A stretch of 64,000 nucleotides of DNA from the NCBI GenBank assembly GCA_903813345.2, contig CAIIXF020000003.1, forward strand, positions 33,839,000-33,902,999, in the 5' to 3' direction. Shown piece after piece: positions 47,085 through 59,342 of this stretch (the stretch's first letter is position 1; every line of letters starts with the position of its first letter). Position numbers and translations under genes: made by a program. Source of the stretch: Owenia fusiformis. Its lineage: Eukaryota; Annelida; Polychaeta; Sabellida; Oweniidae. The notes beneath the pieces were generated by a model, which saw only the letters and a list, made by a program, of their open reading frames with translations, did not search any database and was not told the origin of the DNA.

Positions 47085-49104
47085 CAGTGGCGTAGCCAGG
47101 ATTTGGTGACCGGGGGTTCTATTTTTATGTTATTCACAAATCCACCCCTCCATTGCCTGGTTCCTCAAATAATGCAATTTGTACAATTACACCCCCTCCA
47201 AAAGTTTGGCAATCCTAACTAACCCATTGGATTATGTATTAAAAGCATCTTCAAGTTTGAATTCTTATTTGTAAAGAAAAAAACTATTTTGGAAGGGGAA
47301 ATATAATTCATTTTAATTCCTTCATTAAGTTAAGTAGACAATTGAATTTGAATTTTGTTTAACAAAAACGATGTCTTTATTTACGTTAAGCAAAGTCTGA
47401 AAGTAATAGGCTTTATCAAGAAACCTTTCCCATTGAAATAACACAGGACATAAAAATGATTTTCAAAAATGACCTTGTAGCTTTGTAACTTTAATGTTCA
47501 CAAAGGAAAATAAACAGGCAACGTGCAAAATAGTCAGACAACTTATAATTAATTTTCTGCATCAAAATATATTTCGGCGAGTCTTTTACTGAATACATAT
47601 CCTGAAATCTGATTTGCCCCGAATCCACCATTATTTCGTCTGATTTCTGGAAGATTCTGGAGCATGATTTGTTTCCAAGGTATATCAACTATTTCGCACA
47701 ATTTATTCTTTAACTTCTTCTAGCTATTTCTTCTAGGACAAAATAAATCACCTCATGCAATAGCTTGTCTTAATATTTTTTCAGGAATTTTGTCCAGTTC
47801 GGATCAAATGCAAACACCCTATACTCCGAAAGATCGTTCTTCTACGACAACTTTTCACAACGTTTACACGAAGGCTTTTTAAACTATCCGGGATAGTCGT
47901 ATTACTGATGAAAACATCTATTATTCAAATAAGTGGGACTCGGTTATGCTTTGTTTTAAAAAGTTAAAAATATTTCTTTGGACGTCCCCGGAGCTCAGTG
48001 GTAAGTCCCCCGGAGTAGATCGATCAACTGCAATTGATAATAAAAACGTTTTGGTGGATATAAATCATATATAAAATTCAAGCGACCGTTCGAATATAAA
48101 ACGTATTTTGTTAAGTTCAGACGACTTGATAACAAATTAGGCCTTCACTATTTGAAGATTAATACCATATGATTGTTTTATTATGTAATTTATTCGCTAA
48201 ACATATCATGACATTAACATGAAAATGGAGAGCAGTTAAACTGGAACGATAACAATTTGAATTCTATACCATCTCTTAGATGAGTGGAGTGTATCTGAAA
48301 AACGAATCATTTTTGCAATGATTGATTTTTCTTTGGAAAAGTGATTGGTTAATTATAAATACTGAACAAATGAAAGAATGAATAAATCGAACAAATGCTT
48401 GTGTTTAAAAATGATATACGCTTTTAAATAATTCATTTCACAACGTTTTCATAAGTATTTAAGTCAATTGGTTTCGGGGACTTGCCAGCCCAAGGGACGT
48501 CCCAAGAAACATTTTAAATTTTATTTGAAATAAATGAAAACAGAGCTGTACACATTTGAAAGAACATGTGACTATTCCAGATATTTATTCGTCAATGTTG
48601 TAAAAGTCCCCAAAACCAATTGCGTTAAATGATTAAAAACGTTGTGAAATGAATTATTTAAAAGCATCATTTTAACTTTCAATAACTTCGTATTGGACCA
48701 GAACTGGCTTAAAACAAAATTCCTACAAAGGAGTGATTTAGCCATTGGACAAGATGGGTTATTTTGTCCGCGAAGAAGCAGCTTTTAAATTAATTGTGCG
48801 AAATTATTGTTATTTCTAAATGTTAAATCGCATGCTCTTGGGTCTTCCCAAAATTTCATCCCGTGCCTAAGGTTGCCAACCGTTTTGAGGGAAGTGTAAC
48901 TTATGACATGTTTTTAACAAAATAAGGCTCTCGTGTTCACCAAAACAAACATCAATTCATTTACTGCTCATATATGTAGTTTTCAAATAGCACAGTGATT
49001 TATTGTTTCTGGTTATATTCATTTTCCGCAAAATGATATTTTTGGAAATCCTGACCAGGGGTTCGTTCGAACCCATCGAACCCCCGCTGCCTACGGCTAT
49101 GCTG
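47085..49104. mobile_element. CAGTGGCGTAGCCAGG-type element with nested hairpins
   Basis: Left end CAGTGGCGTAGCCAGGATTT followed by a G-rich run; right end (reverse strand) CAGCATAGCCGTAGGCAGCG followed by the same kind of G-run. An inner block 47966-48515 has imperfect ends TTTCTTTGGACGTCCC and GGGACGTCCCAAGAAA. No transposase. Confidence 0.7.
48410..48676. repeat. Inverted repeat, ~70-bp arms
   Basis: GCTTTTAAATAATTCATTTC, ACAACGTTTTCAT, AATTGGTTTCGGGGAC (48420-48481) are mirrored at 48607-48676 (GTCCCCAAAACCAATT, AACGTTGTGAAATGAATTAT). Confidence 0.85.
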
Positions 49105-50554
49105 TTAATCAATAAGGTTTCGCGATACCCCTGATAGCGTAGGTATTATGGAAATCTGGAAACCGTTGAATATCTCAGCATAATAGCAGCGGAGATGTAT
49201 TGGATTGTACAAGGCGGTAATAATTCAAGATCAGATAAGTAAAAAATACCGACTTGGGCAAGGCTACTTATTATACACAAATAGAAGATCCCGAAACTTC
49301 ACCCATAAATGTGGAATTGATTTGTCAAAATAAAAATCACCCTTTTATAAATGTGTGACGATCTACAATATACTTATGCTATATAACAGTTAGAGGTGTT
49401 GACACAACGACCTCGAACCTGTGAACCCTTGAGTATTATTCCGGGATCGGGCCTTTTATACTAAACGGTGAGCAACACCAGAAACGAGCGTTCGATTTGC
49501 TAAACGATATGCGTCACCCTTTAACCAATCTATTTTACTATAAGATCTAATAATATAATGGTGATGTGATATGCTTTGATCTGTCCTGATGCATCTATCG
49601 AAAAAGCATGATAAACCAATAAAAACAGTGCATCCACCCCTCCCAAAAAAAGTGAATGCATCCCAGTAATTGAAATAACACAGAATACAAATGCACATTT
49701 AGTTCAACAAGTTAAATAACCAATTTCCAACTTCTATTATTAATCTGAATTTTTTGGAGCTATTTTTGGGCCCAAGAGATGTCACTGAGAAATAAGGCCC
49801 AGACTCACTAATGCACATTTAGCCCTTTGGTTGAATAGTAACATTTGAAGAAACATGGGAATGTTTACTGAATACTATGGCCAATAGATCAAAGATCTTT
49901 TCCTTGATGAAAGGATATATAAATTGTAAATGTAAATGAAGAGCAGCAAGCTATTCCCCGGGGATTTCAACACTAATAAGATAACGTTTCGCTCAGTGTA
50001 ATTCATATATTATCGCCCAATCCACGTAAATATACTTTTGAAAACACTGCTTTATATTACGTTTTGTGCATAATCTACGACTCCTGGTGCAGCAGTAATA
50101 CAGGTAAAGTAACTTTGCATATATGAGATTGCCGCCATGTCTCTTTGAATTACATCTATTATATTAAAATGCGATTTGAAAGAAATGGGAATCTTCATAA
50201 TTTTTTTTTCTAAAAACAACAACAAGAAAATTGTCTGTTACTGTAAGCCTAGCTACATGAGCTACTGGATAATCAAATAACTAAAATGTATCCTCTGTAA
50301 TTCCTTGAAGTCACTCATGATTAAATTCCTCTTCAGAATACAGTCACACAATGAGGTTAGTCCAACCCGTGTCACCACATTATTCTCCTTCATTCAAGCC
50401 TATCCAATGCCGTTACACACAAAATATGATTAGGTTGAGTTAAAGGAGAGTAGTGTCAACACAAAGGAGAGCTTTGTTGCGGGAAATATTAAATCTATTT
50501 TATGTAGAAAAATTACTGTAAGAAGATTGGTTGAAAAATAAGAGAAAGAAAAAC
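49105..50554. other. Intergenic, nothing firm
   Basis: AT-rich; contains one copy of the 12-mer TGGGCGATAATA (minus strand, 50008-50019). No exon that I can support. Confidence 0.4.
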
Positions 50555-50900
50555 AACTCACATAGGCGTAGCCTCCCCCTTACCAAACCTGTCTGGCCCA
50601 GTTATCTACTCTACGACAATTCAGAATCGGGAGTAGATTACTGGGCCAGACGGGTTTGGTTACCTCCCCCCCTAACCAATAAAATAAAAACATGAGATAG
50701 AACAAGGAAAGCGCTTTAAAATGCTTTTTATTTGAAGCTTCTAGCTCAATTTTGAAGGAAGTTGCATAAATTTTTGTAAAATTCAACACAAATCTTATTT
50801 TTGGCTTGTTTATGCCACAATCGCACCCCTCTGACTGAAAACCAAAACATTTTTGGCAATCCCACCCCCTATCTGAAAGCTGGCTCCCCCCCTGACGCAC
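50555..50900 (-). repeat. Dispersed repeat (reverse copy of 15741 family) with inserted hairpin
   Basis: CATAGGCGTAGCCTCCCCC at 50561, then, on the reverse strand, the same TTTGAAGCTTC and GTTTATGCCACAATCGCACC text as the 15741-15950 copy. It is interrupted by a ~77-bp palindrome at 50583-50659 (CCAAACCTGTCTGGCCCAGT and mirror ACTGGGCCAGACGGGTTTGG). The minus-strand open frame is not a gene. Confidence 0.8.
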
Positions 50901-52252
50901 ATGCACAGAAAAATGCTTCTGATCATAAAAAATACATTTTCAAATTATACGATTAACCTCTTGACTACCTAGATTGACAAGATTTCTTGACACCTCAGAA
51001 ATGACCTTGAAACCCAGAGTGACGTTCTATAATACATCACAATTTTTTTTACTAAATTGCTTGCTCTTATTTGGATAATTTTTATCTAATTTACACAAAA
51101 ATTGTTTAAAAAGTGTAGAAATGATATCTGCCGTCTACTTTTATTAAAATGAGCATCACCTGTTGTGTATGTATGGAGTGGCAAAAATGAAAAATTATCT
51201 GGTTTCTATCAATTTTAGAATCTGGGATTCAAGAGATTAAAACCAAAGATTCAGAACTACTAATAAAACATAACAGGTTCAACTATAGGCCAATAATGTA
51301 CTTTATTTTGTAAGTTAAGCTTAGGCCTACTGTACATGTAGATACACTTATTTTGACGCTACTTAATTTGATGGATTTGGTCAATTACAAATATTGGCCG
51401 CTAATTGATTTGGCAGATTCAGGACTGAATTGTTTAATTTTTGTTTATGTCATTAGGACAGGCATTTAAAAAGATACTTTCTGTATTTATTTTGGAATAC
51501 TGTAGAATTGATGACATGTTGACAGGAGAAGGGGGCCCAGAATTTCTGAAGTGCATTGGACGAAAATCCCAAACTGAAATTTGACGGAATTTTAATTTTG
51601 TGGATTTTCTGAATCTACCAATCTGTCAAATTAAAACGGGAGCCAAATTAAGTGCATCTACAGTATTCAGAAAGATTTGTAAAAATGCTATACATTCTGA
51701 TATATAAATGTCAGAAATGAAATAAATTGGTTGGAAATAAATAGTTTTTTTACTACATCAAGGTGTCAAAAAAGTGTTTTACAGTATATAGTTGAGATGA
51801 TAAAATTTTATTCTAAAAATTCAGACCTTTGATGTTAGATGACGTAAGATTCAAATTTTTGAAAATAAGATACTAATAACATTTTTTAACTTATTAAACT
51901 TATGACATATACTGTTTGGATTGATTGAAACAATTCACTTAAAGAGAACATATGTTTTTGATAACTGATGGCAAGTTACCTTAGTGTTAACCAGATATAT
52001 TGATTATACCAGTACATTGTATATATTTATAAATGCTGTACTGAAGATAATTTAAAACACATTTTCATTGCAGATTTTCCACAATATATTGTAGCAGCTT
52101 AAAGTACGAGATATAGGATTGCTTCGAAGCCAAGTACTTATTTGATTAGACAACTTGCATTCCAATATGTGGTCTGTCATGAACAATGAGATTTGTGGCC
52201 AGTCATGAGACATTTGGAGTTAAATGACAAATCAGTGTTCAGTTAGGAAAAG
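50901..52252. other. 5' flank of FAM20B
   Basis: AT-rich intergenic DNA. A short inverted pair TTTGACGCTACTTAATTTGATGGA-like (51354-51380) and CAAATTAAGTGCATCTACAG (51645-51664) suggests a decayed element. The FAM20B promoter and leader should be near the 3' end. Confidence 0.4.
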
Positions 52253-55200
52253 ATGAGAATACACAAGTTAAAACTTCTATTCTTTTCAATAGTAATTTTT
52301 ATTTTATATATTTCTTATAAAATCCTACAACCAGAAATAAAGGAGAATCGTGGCAGAAGAGAACTTGTCGGGGATGAGGACTACATAAATGTTGATACTC
52401 GAAACAATAACAAAAGAGATGATATTTTAAAGGTAGATAGTAATAAAAATGACAGAGTTATACCTCCAACTCGGCCTGAGTTTGGTCATGTGGTGGAAAG
52501 CCAGGAAAAAATTGACGAAACTCATTTGAGAAATAGTCAAGAAAAAGAAGAAATCAATCCAAGATTTGGTCATAATATTGATCCAGGTTTGCACCAAGTA
52601 CATCATGACATTAAAAGTGACCATGATACAAATCAAGATATAAACCCACGATTTGGTCATGCCGTCTTAGAAAATGATGATGACTATCCTTTAGGGGCCA
52701 AGGATCATAATGACAATAACCCTAACAATATTAAGGGTGAGATGGTCGCAGATCAGCAAAAACTTCTACGTAAACTATTAGGAACTTATGATATTGATGT
52801 CGGGGTTGAATTAGATCAGGGAATATCACCATGGAGATTTGCTGCCAGACTTGTGACGTCACGACAGATACACCCAGATAACTTCCCCGAACTAGGTAAG
52901 TATCTAATTGACACTTTTTAGATTTTATTTTATTTTACCTATTTTTAAGTGGAGTTCATATTTCCTTCTCCAATCAATGATATGGTCCATAAGACAATTG
53001 AGATATTTTAGATGATGACGATTTTCATTTTGTCCTGAAGATTTTAGAGAAAGTAAAATACACAAAACAAAATCTTATCATTAGATCATGGTTTGGGATA
53101 GTGTGGGTTTGTTTTCCTCATGATGTACTTTTGATGTTTTCGTTATCTTGCTGTGTTCTGTAACAATTTTCTCTTAGGCTGCATACATATTCATAAGATA
53201 TTTAAACTAAAATAATTAAAATATTTATAGAATTTCATGTCTTCTGTCTATGACGTTCATATCCAGCTGTTACCACCAGGCAAACACTTAGAAATGCGTA
53301 ATAGAACTGAAATGGTCAATTCCTCAAATAGCCAGCTTCAATTATTAGTGTGTTTCTAACTATATATAATTGATAGTAGCATCTACTGTACATCTGTACA
53401 ATTACATGTTATATGATGGAACACAGATTTTCTGTCTTCTGGTTAATACAATGAAAATATATATTATTGAATATTGATGAGGGTAATCTTCTTGAAACAC
53501 GAGGGTCATTTCGTCTAATATTGATGTGCTAAAACCATTTCTGCTAAAACCATTGATTTGATGTGTTAAAACCATTCTTGCTAAAACCATTGATTTGCCA
53601 ATTACATGACCACAGTTCTTCCCCATTTCGTACTCTATTCCAATGGCTCTCTGATGGTAGAAAGCAAATAGGACTTTCATGTATCTAATCTAATCTTAGC
53701 TGACGTGTATGGTTAAAGCGATGGGTTATGGTGATGATTTATCAAATTCAGTATTAGATGAATTGATGGAATGATGCTGTATCTTAAGTTTTCCCTCGTG
53801 AGTTCAGATTAATCAAGATGAATGTCTGATTCAAGATTGCTAATTGCTTTGTGTATATGGATGCCAACGTTTTCAGATGTTTTAGATTTGAAACATCTGA
53901 TGCCTGATTAAATGTCATCATCATCTTTGTATTGAGGAGAGATTTTAAGTTACTTTAAATTTGTCCGATAGCTATTTTGACTTGAGTATCAAGACCACCT
54001 GTTAATGCCTTCCCCCCTGGTAAAATCACCTCGCCCCCCCCCCCTTGATAAAAGCTGGCTATGGGCCTATAAAGGAATAAACAATTTTTATGAATATTTC
54101 TAGGTGCAATATTACATGAAATGTCTACTAGAAGGATTCTAGCAGCTGACGTTGGCTACAAAGGGACTCAACTGAAACTTTCATTATTACTAGAGGGTGG
54201 TCAGAAAGTGGCTTTTAAACCAAAGTGGTAAGCCAAGTATACATTTCTCTACTTCAATTATGACTTTTATATGTTAATTTTCCACTTTTGTATAAAACAT
54301 CTGAGTCTGCTCCATGAGGACGCTGTAGTACGGATTATGTTAATTGGATCACATTTTAGGCACTATCGTTTAATGATTCAAGATCACTTCCCTTAGTCCC
54401 ATTTATACTCTAAAAGGTCTGCTTTGTTTTTAAATCAGGATGGATATTAATGTTATAGATTATAAGCCGAATAAATATAGGTTATTTACTGGGAGGGATT
54501 GAATATGGGTTTTATTCCGAGGGACAATATGATATTGACCGAAGGGTAATATGATATTGACCGAGGGAGCGCAGCGACCGAGTGTCAATATCATATAGCC
54601 AAGGTCAATATCATATTTTCTGAGGAATAAAACCCATATTCAATCCCGAACAGAAATAACCTATTTATTCCATAATACACCGGTCTAAAATGCTACATTT
54701 GGATAATGCAAATAACCGGGAAAAAATAACCGGGAAACCGAAAATAGGTTAATATGCTCCAATACGATTTTTTCCGGGGACAATACGATTTTTTCATGTA
54801 ATACGCTCCAATACGATTTTTTCCGGGGGACAATACGATTTTTTCATGTAATACGATTCAATACGATTTTTATTCCTTCATATTTCCCTGGGAAAACAGT
54901 AGTATTATGGAATAAATAGTGAGATCGCCTTTGAGACTTTCCCATAACAGCATAAAGAAAATGGTAAATCTGCCCTCATTCCACCAATGAAGATGCATTT
55001 TCTGTTTCTATTATGTATCTAATATGGAAATACACATATTTCTGCATTCTAACTATTGATGGTCCTGATTGGCCCATTTCTATAAATTTTCCTTTTCAAA
55101 CTAGCTTTCAATTCTTTCTTCCCAGGTTCTCTCGGGACCATGTTATTGTGGGGCAACCATATGATGGTGCTGATCGACACAATGGAGAAATAGCAGCCTT

Positions 55201-58200
55201 CCATCTTAATAGGTAAAGTATGTTATTGTTGCAGGCCCGTAGCTAGGGGGGTTCGCTGGGTTTCAGCGAATCCCCCCTGGCCAAAAAATCTATCAAAATC
55301 ATGCAGTTTTTCACCATTCCGAGCACTTTTTAAGTGATTTTGGCCATTTTTGGACCAAAATTGTCACAAGTGAACCCCCCCTGGAATTTTTCAAAAAGTG
55401 AACCCCCCTTGGCAAATCCTGGCTACGGGCATGTTGTTGCCATGGTAACCTGAGAAAATCCGCTTTAACATTTGTGAACAAATGCTATTTTGATATAGCT
55501 CCTTATCATTTAAATCAAACAGTTAATTGAGCACAAATTAGTTGAATTATTTGCATATTCACATTTATCTCATGCAGGTACACGCATCATAATGTATTCA
55601 TTAACAAGATATATCAGATATTTGCATCAGGTAATTGATTAATTTTTGAAATATGTGGGAAGAAGCATCAGATAGAAGGGATGCCACTGAATATCAAATT
55701 GTGACCTAATTTTCAGCCCAATCCACCTCAAATAATTCTGCTAATTCTATTTTAAGTTTGCCATAAAGGAGTGTTGTTATTTCCTTACATTTACCATTAA
55801 ACCATGATTCAATTGAGAGTGAGGGAGGATATGACTTTTATTCTTTTTGTAGATTATTGGGTTTCAACAGATCTCCTCTTGCAGTAGGACGAGTGGTTAA
55901 CTTAGAGAAAGAGATAAAACCTGTTGCCTCTGAACGTTTGCTCAACACATTTTTTTACAAAGGTAAATCAATTATGTCTTATCATTGATCAACTTGAATA
56001 AATACCTTGAAATATTAATGTTCCCTTTGATATTTGATATTGACCTTTTCCTTTGTGATGAAACATTTTTGAAATATTATTCCACCTTGATGTTAATCTA
56101 AAGGTATTGTATCATATTATGTTTGATGTTGCCCATTTTTGAATTGCCCATGTTTAAATAAATTGTTTAATTCAATTACTAATTTTCAGATAAAAAATGT
56201 TTGATGAACCAAGCTACTTATTTTCAGGCACAATTCAGGTAATTGTAAATGTTTCTTTAAAAGTTGTTAAACTGGAACACTTTATCTTCATTTCAGATAA
56301 AAACACATGTTTCTATGGGAAGTGCCTGTACTGCAGGGGTGAGCAAGATGGTGTCTGTGGTGAGGGGGCATCACTCGAGGGCACTATAGTCCTATGGTTG
56401 GATTCAAAATGGAAGTTTGGTAAACATATACGTCACCCCTGGCAAAGAACTTACAAGGATGGGATACAAGCAAGGTTAGTGTTATCTCATATGACTAACC
56501 AAGATACAGCCATCTTTACCCCATGCAAGATATTACCATCTTTCATCCTAAAAAGTCACACGTGCAAGATGAGATTTACTTATGACATCACTGATTTATA
56601 AACATCATCAACATGACAACGGATACCATTGCTATGAGTATCCATGCTCATTCTGCAAAATAAGATGTGACGTCATAACAATTGGGCTTTGTTGCCATTC
56701 AAAGCCATGCATTTTTACAAAATTGTTATTCCGTCATTACAATTGAAAAATGAAGTTCTTGTGTGTTTTGAATTGAAAGTAAAACTCATACAAAGATACA
56801 GCCATCTTTACCCCATGCAAGATATTACCATCTTTCATCCTAAAAAGTCACACGTGCAAGATAAGATTTACTTATGACATCACTGATTTATAAACATCAT
56901 CAACATGACAACGGATACCATTGCTATGAGTATCCATACTCATTCTACAAAATAAGATGAGACGTCATAACAATTGGGCTTTGTTGCCATTCAAAGCCAT
57001 GCATTTTTTACAAAATTGTTATTACGTCATTACAATCGAAAAATGAAGTTCTTGTGTGTTTTGAATTGAAAGTAAAACTTGTATTATGAGAATCCTACTC
57101 TCCTAACAGAACGCACTTGTGGTGCGTATAATAATATGAATTTATGTAATCTTCAAAGTAGATTTTTATTCGTTATGTTCTCAGTAAGTAAGACTTTTAC
57201 CATCCTTCAAAGTAGGAGTCAAGAATCCGTACCTTCTTCTTTAAGCTATTCTGAATTTTGGATCCCTGCATACGGAGGATTGACTTTTACAAATACATGT
57301 TTGCCTGCCTATGTATCAGTTCATCCAAAAAACCTCCCTAGTCAAACTTTCTTACATTTTAAAAGATTTAAGGGATTTTCCCCCATTGTGTATGCAATGA
57401 TAGAGTATAAATAAAAAGATGGTTACTGAGTCTTTTTTCAAAAATAATTCCCATCTGAACTGACAATAAGGGAGACAGGACCTATTTACATAAAATACAA
57501 GATATTAAAAAGAACATTATTTTTCAGGTGGGAGTATGACAACAATTACTGCAACAATGTAGTGAAAGTTACGTCACCAAATAACAAACCACCACGACTA
57601 CTTGACCTCTTAGATGCTAATGTGTTTGATTACATCATCGGGAACGCAGATCGTCATCATTATGAGACATTCCTCAATCACTCAGACAGCATGGTTGTCA
57701 TGTTAGATAGTGCAAAGAGGTGAGATCCCACACATTTTCACTTTACATGCATGTGAAGTAATCATTCCCACATATTTCCCACTTTAACATGCATGTGAAG
57801 TTATCATTCCCACATATTTCCCACTTTAACATGCATGTGAAGTTAAATTTTATTATGAAAAATGTCAACAAAACCATACTAAATAATGATTGGGATTTCC
57901 CTTTCCAGCTCTCATTATGTTTGAATACAGATGTACATGATTTTTGCAGATTGCTATTTTTATTTGATTTTTACTTCTTAAGCTGCATTCTAAATAAATT
58001 ACATTATGAGGTTTTTTGTGACTATTTCTGATTTCAAAACTTCTTTTACAACTTATTTTACAATATCAGGCCTGTCAACTGTCCCGCAATTTGCGTATTT
58101 GTCACTCATTTGCTGAAGAATTTGAAGTCACGCCAGTTTTTTTTGCGTGACAGAAAATGTCACGCAAATACGCATTTTACCTGGTAATTGTCACGCAAAA

Positions 58201-58341
58201 ATATTTCTGTAGAATTTTTTTCGAAATATGTTTATGATACGGTAAAAATACGAACGTCGGAAAAAACCGAACGCAATTTGTTCTGATTTGTCACGCGAAA
58301 CCCATATATGTCACGCATGTTCATTGGAAATTTTCGTACCT

Positions 58342-58375
<34 letters not shown>

Positions 58376-59342
58376 TTGACGATACCGCGAGCGTAGCGAG
58401 CGCGAAAAATTTGAGGTGATCAAAGTTTGGCAAAGGTGCTCAAACTTTGGCCAAAGGTGTTTAAAAGTTGGCCAAAGGTGTTCAAAATTTGGACAAAAGT
58501 GTTCAGATTTGGACTTAGGTGTCCAACATTTTGAAGTCACTCATATTAGGTGGTCCCAAGTTGACAGCCCTGCAATATGTATTTTACAACTCAGACACCT
58601 GAATATGTGTTTTGTCCCTCATAATGCATTGATCAATAATAATATTTTTGTTTCAGCTTTGGCAACCCATACCTTGATGAGCCCAGTATATTAGCCCCTC
58701 TTAGGCAGTGCTGCATGTATGTAGTGATTTATATCAACACCTTCTTGGATAAATCAATGAGAGTTGCTCATATATAAATTCTATTTCTCCATTCAAAATC
58801 AATCTCTAAATGTGTATTTTTATGCAGCTTCCAAAAACTGGCATCATGAAATATAGAAATCAATTTGTTAAATCTATAATTTTGTACTATTTTCATAAAA
58901 TTGTAGACATAAAAATATATAAGTTTTAAAATTTGTGAAGTAGACTTTCAAAAAAAGTTTCATTTAGAATTGAATTATGGGGCACCCTTATTACAAAAAC
59001 AGCTTTCATATAATTCCGAAATTATAAAATTCTGCAACTTGTTTTCTAAAGATTAAAAGGCATGGAGCATGATGTTGCTCATAGTACATTGTTAATTTCA
59101 GGTTGCGTAAATCAACTTGGCGTCGACTGAAGCTTCTCCAAAATGGTATCCTATCTGAAGTAATGCGAGAAATACTTTCCAAGGACCCCATAGCACCTGT
59201 ACTAACTGAGCCTCATCTTATGGCAATGGATAGAAGACTAGCAACTATAGTTAATGCTGTAAATCTGTGTATTGCGAAAAATGGAGAAAAAGTTTTACAA
59301 GAAGATAGTTTTTCTAAATTACCTGAGCCTTTCTATAGGTGA
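52253..59342 (+). CDS. FAM20B: FAM20B-type glycosaminoglycan xylosylkinase
   Basis: Golgi kinase that phosphorylates xylose in the proteoglycan linker. Coding exons: 52253-52895, 54104-54227, 55126-55212, 55854-55962, 56297-56474, 57528-57719, 58657-58716, 59102-59342 (about 544 aa; human 409). N-terminal signal anchor at residues 7-24 ([16 protein letters not shown] region), then a non-conserved Asn/Asp-rich stem with three [R/N]PxFGH repeats (74-79, 102-107, 131-136). The kinase region has [20 protein letters not shown] (nucleotide-binding Lys), [48 protein letters not shown] (catalytic loop), [14 protein letters not shown] (metal-binding Asp) and ILAPLRQCC. Oddity: joining exons 3 and 4 leaves the frame one base short; the expected RLLGFNRSP needs one more G near 55860. 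Total exon length is 1,634, not divisible by three. A sequencing error, an unseen micro-exon or a real frameshift are possible. Confidence 0.92.
54472..54672. repeat. Hairpin element with GAGCGCAGCGACCGAG centre
   Basis: AATAAATATAGGTTATTTAC, GGGATTGAATATGGGTTTTA, TTCCGAGG and CAATATGATATTGACCG are mirrored on the right arm up to AACCTATTTATTCC. The centre is GGGAGCGCAGCGACCGAGTG. A fragment of the left arm recurs at 45912-45985. In FAM20B intron 2. Confidence 0.9.
54740..54880. repeat. ~55-bp tandem repeat (CAATACGATTTTTTC)
   Basis: GCTCCAATACGATTTTTTCC, GGGGGACAATACG and ATTTTTTCATGTAATACG recur about 2.5 times. Confidence 0.85.
55226..55439. mobile_element. 202-bp MITE with TTGTTG duplication
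   Basis: The body is 55232-55433, starting CAGGCCCGTAGCTAGG and ending CCTGGCTACGGGCATG. TTGTTG flanks both sides (55226-55231, 55434-55439). It lies directly behind FAM20B exon 3, 19 bases after the donor. Interior phrases match 31148-31330. Confidence 0.85.
56501..57079. repeat. ~292-bp tandem duplication in FAM20B intron 5
   Basis: AAGATACAGCCATCTTTACC begins copies at 56501 and 56793; both run to GAATTGAAAGTAAAACT (56786, 57079) with only a few differences. The first copy starts 27 bp after the donor of exon 5. Confidence 0.92.
58061..58578. mobile_element. 506-bp MITE with CAATAT duplication and 32-C tract
   Basis: The body is 58067-58572. It starts CAGGCCTGTCAACT and ends AGTTGACAGCCCTG (13 of 14 positions mirror), flanked by CAATAT at 58061-58066 and 58573-58578. 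The left half is rich in TCACGCA motifs and shares ACGGTAAAA-TACGAACG text with 30540 and 32530. A run of 32 C lies at 58343-58374, then GCGAGCGTAGCGAGCGCG and repeated 'tttggccaaaggtgt' phrases. In FAM20B intron 6. Confidence 0.9.

Noticed and set aside
46842-47222. 126-codon open frame as a gene
   Set aside because: It spans the right arm of the foldback element and the start of the next element; no domain.
47980-48030. tRNA gene from GAGCTCAGTGGTAAG
   Set aside because: No anticodon arm or B box follows; it is part of an inverted-repeat element end.
55578-55630. Extra FAM20B exon (open, AG/GT bordered, 53 bp)
   Set aside because: It would insert residues not found in the family and would not restore the frame at exon 4.
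58340-58540. Gly-rich minus-strand protein
   Set aside because: It is translation of a homopolymer C tract and short repeats inside a MITE.
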